A stretch of DNA of 44,953 bases from Candidatus Endomicrobiellum roisinitermitis (GTDB taxonomy: Bacteria; Elusimicrobiota; Endomicrobiia; Endomicrobiales; Endomicrobiaceae). Location of the stretch: NCBI GenBank assembly GCA_031287855.1, contig JAITSL010000042.1:1-44953 (forward strand), in the 5' to 3' direction. Of the stretch, positions 39,785 to 44,953 are shown in pieces. Within the stretch, counting starts at the first letter, position 1; each line of letters opens with the position of its first letter. The translations under genes were made by a program, and so were the position numbers. The notes beneath the pieces are model-generated. The model worked only from the letters and a program-made list of their open reading frames with translations, had not been told where the DNA came from and did not search any database.

Positions 39785-40939
39785 ATGAAAGATAATTTCG
39801 AAGATGTTTGTATTCCCTTTAATCGTTCTCCTTATTTGGATATAGAAGAGGAATATTTGATGAAGGTTGTAAAAAGTGGAAAAATTAGTGGTGATGGTGA
39901 ATTTACAGAATTGTGTAGTTCAATTTTACAGAAAAAAACTTCTTCTGCAAAAGTTCTTTTAACAACATCTTGTACTCATGCTTTAGAAATGTCGGCCATT
40001 TTATGTAATATAAAAGAGGACGATGAGGTTATAATGCCTTCATATACATTTGCTTCTACTGCAGATGCTTTTGTAGGGAGAGGAGCAAAAATTGTTTTTG
40101 TTGATATTCGTTGTGATACAATGAATATTGATGAAAAAAAGATAGAAGAAGCAATAACAAACAAAACAAAAGCAATAGCTGTAGTTCATTATGCTGGTGT
40201 TGCTTGTGAAATGGATACAATTATAAATATTGCGAAGAAACACAACTTGTTTGTTGTTGAAGATGCTGCGCATTGTATTGGTTCGACTTATAAAGATAAA
40301 GTTTTGGGTAGTATAGGAGACTTTGGGTGTTACAGTTTCCATGAAACAAAAAATTATTCTATGGGAGAAGGGGGTGCTATCTTATTAAACTCTAAAAATT
40401 TTGTAGAACGAGCTGAAATCATTCGTGAAAAAGGGACTAATAGGAAAAAATTTTTCCGTGGCCAAGTCGATAAATATACTTGGGTTGATTTTGGATCATC
40501 TTACCTTCCAAGTGAGTTAAATGCTGCATATTTGTACGAGCAATTGTTAAATTTTGATAAGATAAAAGAAGATAGGATTTCTTCCTGGAATTATTATTAC
40601 AAAGCCCTTAAAGAGCTTGCTGATAGAAGCTTGATTTCCCTTCCTTTTATTCCATTTGGTTGTACACATGACGCTCATATGTTTTATATTAAAACTAAGG
40701 ATTTAACAGAAAGAACTAAATTGATTGAAGAATTTAAATTTAGAAATATATTAGCGGTTTTTCATTATGTTCCTTTGCATAGTTCTCCTGCGGGTAAAAG
40801 GTTTGGGCGATTCCATGGTAAAGATATCCATACTACAAAAGAAAGTGAGAGATTATTAAGGTTACCAATGTATTATGGCTTGTCTCAAAAAAATGTAACT
40901 AAAATTGTTGATACTCTTTATAATTTTTATAAAAAATAA
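39785..40939 (+). CDS. wecE: dTDP-4-amino-4,6-dideoxygalactose transaminase, WecE-like
   Basis: WecE transfers an amino group to C4 of dTDP-4-keto-6-deoxyglucose to give dTDP-Fuc4N. The 384-residue PLP enzyme shows IPFNRSPYLDIEEEYLMKVV, SGKISGDG, LLTTSCTHALEMSA, VIMPSYTFASTADAFVGRGA, the VHYAGVACEMD block and the cofactor-lysine motif SFHETKN near 183-189. These are diagnostic of WecE rather than 3-aminotransferases, in which this region reads YPGKNLGA. A GAGG site precedes the ATG. It works with the acetyltransferase at 42305. Confidence 0.93.
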   Translation: MKDNFEDVCIPFNRSPYLDIEEEYLMKVVKSGKISGDGEFTELCSSILQKKTSSAKVLLTTSCTHALEMSAILCNIKEDDEVIMPSYTFASTADAFVGRGAKIVFVDIRCDTMNIDEKKIEEAITNKTKAIAVVHYAGVACEMDTIINIAKKHNLFVVEDAAHCIGSTYKDKVLGSIGDFGCYSFHETKNYSMGEGGAILLNSKNFVERAEIIREKGTNRKKFFRGQVDKYTWVDFGSSYLPSELNAAYLYEQLLNFDKIKEDRISSWNYYYKALKELADRSLISLPFIPFGCTHDAHMFYIKTKDLTERTKLIEEFKFRNILAVFHYVPLHSSPAGKRFGRFHGKDIHTTKESERLLRLPMYYGLSQKNVTKIVDTLYNFYKK

Positions 40940-41356
40940 AGCCTATGTCTCTTGAGTTAAAGTGTGACTTTATTTAATATTTTCTATGAATTTTTAATAT
41001 TGCTTGGTAAATTAATAGGTTTAATGTAATATTTTATCATAATATTTGTTTTTGAATTGCGCATAAAAGATTTTTACAGAAAATTTGTTGTCATACATTT
41101 AGATTCTTAGATAAAGTCAGGAGGTCAAAGGATTTTTAAGAGAACTTTGAAAGTTGTATAGACAATGATACTGGTGTAAAACGTAAATATGCAGGGGAAA
41201 TGCTTTTTGGACAGACTGTATTGATTGTAGTTATTTAAAGATGATTTTAAGTATTTGTAATTAATAATACTTTTATAAAGTTGTAAGGTAGAATGATATT
41301 TGTATATTACGTTTTTTTAGTAAATATTAATTTGATAATGGTGGAGTAAAGCAAAA
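40940..41356. other. Intergenic gap without a recognised gene
   Basis: The gap is AT-rich. One short stretch near 41160-41235 reads NDTGVKRKYAGEMLFGQTVL and may be a coding relic, but no family was recognised. A GGTGGAG site at its end belongs to the next gene. No terminator hairpin was seen. Confidence 0.5.
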
Positions 41357-42301
41357 ATGAAAAAAATGTTGTCATTTGTAATACCATGCTATGGCTCGGA
41401 ATTGACGATAGACAGTGTGATTTCCGAGATTAACTCGATTGTTTCTGAAAGGCCAGAATATTCCTACGAGATAATATGTGTTAATGATTGCTCTCCTGAC
41501 AATGTCATTGAACGACTTAAAGGTCTGGTATCGCGACAAAGTAATGTTATAGTGGTTGATTTAGCGAAAAATAGCGGGAAACATGCTGCTGTTATGGCAG
41601 GATACTCTCAAGTTTCAGGTGATTACATAATTAATCTTGACGATGATGGTCAGTGTCCTATGGACAGGCTGTGGAGTTTAATAGCGGAACTTGAAAATGG
41701 CAGAGATGTGATTTTTGCACAATATTATATAAAGAAACAGTCAGCATTTAAAAATTTTGGAAGCAACATAAACAATTATATGTCTAGAATATTTTTTAAC
41801 AAGCCAAAAAATTTAAGATTTGAGAACTTTTCTGCGGCAAAACGATTTATAATAAATGAAATATTAAAGTACAAAAACCCATTTCCATACTTGGAGGGAC
41901 TGTATCTTCGCACAACAAGGAATATTTCTGCTATAAAAATGGAACAACGAGAGAGAAGTTCCGGTGCTGGTATGTTTTCTTTCAGAAAATCGATTTCGCT
42001 TTGGTTAAATGGTTTTACAGCATTTTCTGTAAAACCATTAGAAATAGCTATCATTATTGGGTTCTTTGTTTCGTTTAGCGGATTCTTTTTTGCGTTATTT
42101 CTTATAATAAGAAGATTTTTTATGTCATATTTAATACCAGGGTACTCTTCCTTGATGGCAGCTTTTTTATTTTTAAGCGGTGTTATTATGATAATGCTGG
42201 GTTTAATTGGTGAGTATATTGGGAGAATGTATATTAGTATAAATAGTAGTCCTCAATATGTTATACGGAATGTGTATAGATCGGAAGAAGTCAGGAGATA
42301 A
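41357..42301 (+). CDS. GtrB-like polyprenyl-phosphate glycosyltransferase
   Basis: This 314-residue protein has a cytoplasmic GT2 domain (SFVIPCYGSE, NDCSPDN, NLDDDGQCP as the metal-binding loop) followed by two C-terminal membrane helices at about 229-251 and 263-287. That layout is typical of GtrB, ArnC and CsbB enzymes, which put a sugar on undecaprenyl phosphate for use outside the membrane. Its stop overlaps the ATG at 42301, and the acetyltransferase start at 42305 follows. The neighbours WecE, WecD and FdtA suggest the loaded sugar is an acetamido-dideoxyhexose. A GtrII-like gene is at 43634. No GtrA flippase was seen. Confidence 0.88.
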   Translation: MKKMLSFVIPCYGSELTIDSVISEINSIVSERPEYSYEIICVNDCSPDNVIERLKGLVSRQSNVIVVDLAKNSGKHAAVMAGYSQVSGDYIINLDDDGQCPMDRLWSLIAELENGRDVIFAQYYIKKQSAFKNFGSNINNYMSRIFFNKPKNLRFENFSAAKRFIINEILKYKNPFPYLEGLYLRTTRNISAIKMEQRERSSGAGMFSFRKSISLWLNGFTAFSVKPLEIAIIIGFFVSFSGFFFALFLIIRRFFMSYLIPGYSSLMAAFLFLSGVIMIMLGLIGEYIGRMYISINSSPQYVIRNVYRSEEVRR

Positions 42302-42304
42302 TGG

Positions 42305-43027
42305 ATGAAACTAATTGACGCGTTTTGGGAAAAGAGGAATTTGGGGGTAAAAAGTTGCCATGAATTGATAATTGAAAAATCTGACTCGTTGAATTCTGTA
42401 AAATCACAGCTACTGCTATTAAATTCTGAATATGTGGTTGTAAAAGTTCCTGATGGAAGAATAGAATTGTCTTTTCTTTTAACTGAGTTAGGTTACAGTT
42501 TTATAGAAAATTTGATACATTTCACATACAATCCGAAAATTCATAAATCCATAATACAACGAATATTGGAAGATATTAATTATGTGAAGATGGATGAAGC
42601 AGATATTGATTATTTATTTTGTGAAATAAGAAAAAATATTTTTAGTACAGATCGAGTTTTTTTAGATCCTTATTTTTCTAGCGAACAAGCATCTAATCGT
42701 TATATAGGGTGGATCAAAGATGAGTTAACAAAGAGCTGTGATATTTACAAACTCGTATTACAAAATAAAGATGTTGGCTTTTTTACATTTAAAGATTTAG
42801 GAGAGGGTAGGTATTTTCCATTCCTTATAGGAATTTATAGCAATTTTTTAAATAGAGCTTTAGGGAGATGCTTAATATACTCTATAATTCAAGAAACGAT
42901 AAAGAGAAATGGTAAAATTATCTCTACTTATTCTTCATCAAATAATATTAGAGCTGTTCGATGTTATAGCTCATTAAAATTTAATATTTCTGGTATGCAA
43001 TATGTTTATGTAAAGCATAATAAATAA
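42305..43027 (+). CDS. wecD: dTDP-Fuc4N acetyltransferase, WecD-like
   Basis: This 240-residue protein resembles WecD/RffC, a GNAT-fold enzyme that acetylates dTDP-Fuc4N with acetyl-CoA. The N-terminal region (FWEKRNLGVKSCHELII) and the linker leading to the GNAT domain fit that layout. The GNAT part shows VGFFTFKDLG, the acetyl-CoA loop region NRALGRCLIYSIIQ near 182-195 and SSNNIRAVRCYSSLKF near the end. AGGAG lies seven bases upstream of the ATG. It directly follows the GtrB-like gene, and its likely partner is WecE at 39785. Similarity is moderate, so another amino sugar is possible. Confidence 0.75.
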   Translation: MKLIDAFWEKRNLGVKSCHELIIEKSDSLNSVKSQLLLLNSEYVVVKVPDGRIELSFLLTELGYSFIENLIHFTYNPKIHKSIIQRILEDINYVKMDEADIDYLFCEIRKNIFSTDRVFLDPYFSSEQASNRYIGWIKDELTKSCDIYKLVLQNKDVGFFTFKDLGEGRYFPFLIGIYSNFLNRALGRCLIYSIIQETIKRNGKIISTYSSSNNIRAVRCYSSLKFNISGMQYVYVKHNK

Positions 43028-43186
43028 ACCTAAAAGGTAAAATAGCTGTTGATAAAGAGTGAGATGTTTACCCCTTGACCGGTTTTAAAGAAAAATGAAG
43101 AATTTACACATAAAAATATTAGTTTGGTGGGAACAAAATTGCTTAAGTCAGGAAAAGCGGTAAACAAAATATAGAATGAGGCTAAG

Positions 43187-43603
43187 GTGAGCAAAATAGT
43201 AGAAGTTAAATTAATTAAATTAAAAGTTTTTGGTGATGCAAGAGGCTCTTTAGTTTCTTTAGAGCAATATAAAAATATTCCTTTTAGTATTAAAAGAGTC
43301 TATTATATTTTTGATACAAAAAAGGATGTGGCAAGAGGATTTCATGCACATAAAAATTTAGAACAAGTACTTATATGTGTAAATGGGTCTTGCAAAATAA
43401 AAGTTGATGATGGTAAAAATGTTGATATTTTTGACCTTCTTAGTCCTAATGCAGGATTATATATAGGCACAATGGTATGGCGAGAAATGTTTGATTTTTC
43501 ACAAGGATGTGTTTTGCTTGTTTTGGCTAGCCAATATTATGATCCTAAAGAATATATAAAAGATTATGATCGCTTTAAAGTTGTTACAAGTAATGAAAAA
43601 TGA
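43187..43603 (+). CDS. fdtA: dTDP-4-keto-6-deoxyglucose 3,4-ketoisomerase, FdtA-like
   Basis: This is a 138-residue cupin of the WxcM/FdtA family. It starts with a typical KLKVFGDARGSLVSLEQ, then FSIKRVYYIFDT, the ligand-binding RGFHAHKNLEQVLICVNGSC and the YIGTMVWREM block near 93-102. FdtA and QdtA isomerise dTDP-4-keto-6-deoxyglucose to its 3-keto form, the step before FdtB. It lies 10 kb from fdtB and fdtC, so the branch genes have been separated. The GTG start has a GAGG site upstream. Which epimer it makes cannot be told. The stop is TGA. Confidence 0.9.
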   Translation: MSKIVEVKLIKLKVFGDARGSLVSLEQYKNIPFSIKRVYYIFDTKKDVARGFHAHKNLEQVLICVNGSCKIKVDDGKNVDIFDLLSPNAGLYIGTMVWREMFDFSQGCVLLVLASQYYDPKEYIKDYDRFKVVTSNEK

Positions 43604-43633
43604 AAATTAATTAGGGGGGGGGATAACTTGGTT

Positions 43634-44953
43634 ATGATAGATTTAGTTGATTATTGTAGAAGCACTTATGAAAAAATTCCAAAATATATAAAAAGATCTT
43701 TTTTAATAATTTTTTTTAGTTCATTAGTTGTTTTTTCATTTAGTATTATTCATTATTTTTTAGGCAGAGAAGATTGGCTGCCCCTAGTCGATCAAACAGA
43801 CTTATTTAATTGGTGGGATATGACCCTGGGGAGGTATTTTACTAGATTTTTGCATTTTTTTATTTTTGATGGTTATGCTTGCTTGCCTATAATAGGGAAA
43901 CTTTTTGTGCTGTTTATGTTGTCCATTGCATCAATAATGCTTGGTGTATATTGGAGATTGCCGAAAAATACTTTATATTATTCACTGCTTGGCATTGTGA
44001 TTATTTTGCAGCCATATATTCTGGGAGTGTTCTATTTTGCTGTTGGAACAGAGATGTTTCTTGTACTACCATTTTTTCTTATGTTGGGTTTATTATTATG
44101 TGAAAAGGCAAAAGATTTTCGACTATGGTATAAAATTTTGTTGTTAGTTTGTTCTGCGTTGTGCTTTTGGTTTATTTTTGGTACTTATCCAGTTTTAATA
44201 AATACATTAGTTGTTATTTTTATTGGCCGAATATTAATAGATTTTATTATAGAGAAAGATAAAAAGTTGTTGCATCTAATTTCCTCTCACATGTATGCTA
44301 TAGTAGCTATAGCAGTTGGACTACTTTTGCATTTTGCTGTTATAAGCTGGTTGCGACAAAAGGGTATTCTGCGTAATGAATACAATAGTTCTCTTATAGG
44401 CATGTCTGAGTGGCCTGTAAGAATGTGGGTCGTTATTAAAGCTGCGTTCAGGTATCTTTCTTGCTATAGAATTTCGTTTTTCCCAGACTTCTTCACTTGG
44501 ACATGGACCTTTTTATTATGTTTTGCAGGTGGTTCATCTGTACTTGATTTCATACGAGAAAAATGTAAATACAATAAACGTGTTATCAATATTATTATTT
44601 TTGTATTACTTTTTTCCTGTGCACTATTTGGGACATTGTGTACCAATGTGATTAGTAAAGGAACAACATTTTTTAGAATAAGTACTGATTTTTTTGGTAT
44701 TGCTTTTTTTCACGCACTTATTTTAGCAGTTTTATTTAATATAAATAGAGTGATCATAAAAAACGTAACTTTTCTTTGCTGTATTGTGCTTTTGTGGATT
44801 TGTACAGTACAAGATTTTAATATTCAAAAAGTATGGTATTTTGGTTTCGAAGCTGAAAAAGCACAATGGTTTCGTATTATAGACCGTATAGAAACTAACC
44901 CTGAATTTAATGCAGATAAATCTTATAGGCTCTTAATTTTAGGAGCTACAGAG
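43634..44953 (+). CDS. GtrII-like membrane glycosyltransferase, 3' end outside window
   Basis: The frame is open from 43634 to the last base, at least 440 residues. The first loop (GREDWLPLVDQTDLFNWWDM) carries acidic residues and tryptophans, followed by RYFTRFLHFF, as in GtrII-type enzymes that attach a lipid-linked sugar outside the membrane. About ten membrane helices are visible, including FGTYPVLINTLVVIFIGRIL. The ATG has a run of nine G upstream (43614-43622), serving as an unusual ribosome-binding site. It follows fdtA and the GtrB-like gene region, which would provide its donor. It is related to the relic at 39310 and more distantly to 34862. Confidence 0.8.
   Translation, partial: MIDLVDYCRSTYEKIPKYIKRSFLIIFFSSLVVFSFSIIHYFLGREDWLPLVDQTDLFNWWDMTLGRYFTRFLHFFIFDGYACLPIIGKLFVLFMLSIASIMLGVYWRLPKNTLYYSLLGIVIILQPYILGVFYFAVGTEMFLVLPFFLMLGLLLCEKAKDFRLWYKILLLVCSALCFWFIFGTYPVLINTLVVIFIGRILIDFIIEKDKKLLHLISSHMYAIVAIAVGLLLHFAVISWLRQKGILRNEYNSSLIGMSEWPVRMWVVIKAAFRYLSCYRISFFPDFFTWTWTFLLCFAGGSSVLDFIREKCKYNKRVINIIIFVLLFSCALFGTLCTNVISKGTTFFRISTDFFGIAFFHALILAVLFNINRVIIKNVTFLCCIVLLWICTVQDFNIQKVWYFGFEAEKAQWFRIIDRIETNPEFNADKSYRLLILGATE

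Overview
The window is AT-rich bacterial DNA around a chromosomal replication origin, followed by a long surface-polysaccharide locus. No rRNA or tRNA gene was seen, so the taxonomy rests on impressions only. The style of GyrB, DnaA, DciA and DUF116 proteins, the many DUF4143-type and AAA-ATPase_like proteins and the many decaying genes suggest an Elusimicrobiota/Endomicrobium-like host-associated bacterium. This is an inference with low to moderate confidence. The standard code fits: Trp is TGG in the intact genes checked, and TGA ends rmlC, rmlB and fdtA.

Layout. 1-1254 is the 3' part of a PheP/AroP-type amino acid permease. 1398-2965 is gene debris: a frameshifted ATPase and a decayed surface-protein gene interrupted by a small element with terminal inverted repeats. 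3099-9798 is a leftward replication block (gyrA, gyrB, dciA, dnaN). 9799-10103 is the probable origin with DnaA boxes. rsmA and dnaA leave it rightward (10104-12335). 12694-24301 is an accessory zone: three intact ATPase genes that carry or appear to carry a nuclease-like C-terminal domain (12694, 18932, 21023), a hipBA toxin-antitoxin pair with a duplicated palindromic operator, a broken ribbon-helix-helix/RelE-like pair, mnmE, a DUF116 gene, fragments of a histidine kinase and further ATPases, and more copies of the repeat.

24410-44953 is a plus-strand polysaccharide locus. RmlA and RmlB make dTDP-4-keto-6-deoxyglucose. Three branches leave it: RmlC/RmlD to dTDP-L-rhamnose, FdtA/FdtB/FdtC to a dTDP-3-acetamido-3,6-dideoxyhexose (Fuc3NAc or Qui3NAc), and WecE/WecD to dTDP-Fuc4NAc. 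Family-2 glycosyltransferases, one fused to a HAD-like domain, would assemble the chain. GtrB-like and GtrII-like membrane proteins could add lipid-linked side sugars outside the membrane. A UDP-galactopyranose mutase, a FabH-like gene, a GtrB-like gene, a GtrII-like gene and a probable sugar-binding protein are decayed, so the glycan has been losing branches.

The most interesting items are the glycosyltransferase-HAD fusion, the three-way dTDP-sugar hub with repeated GtrB/GtrII modules, the hipBA double operator, the inverted-repeat element family, and TGA codons at expected Trp positions in decaying genes.
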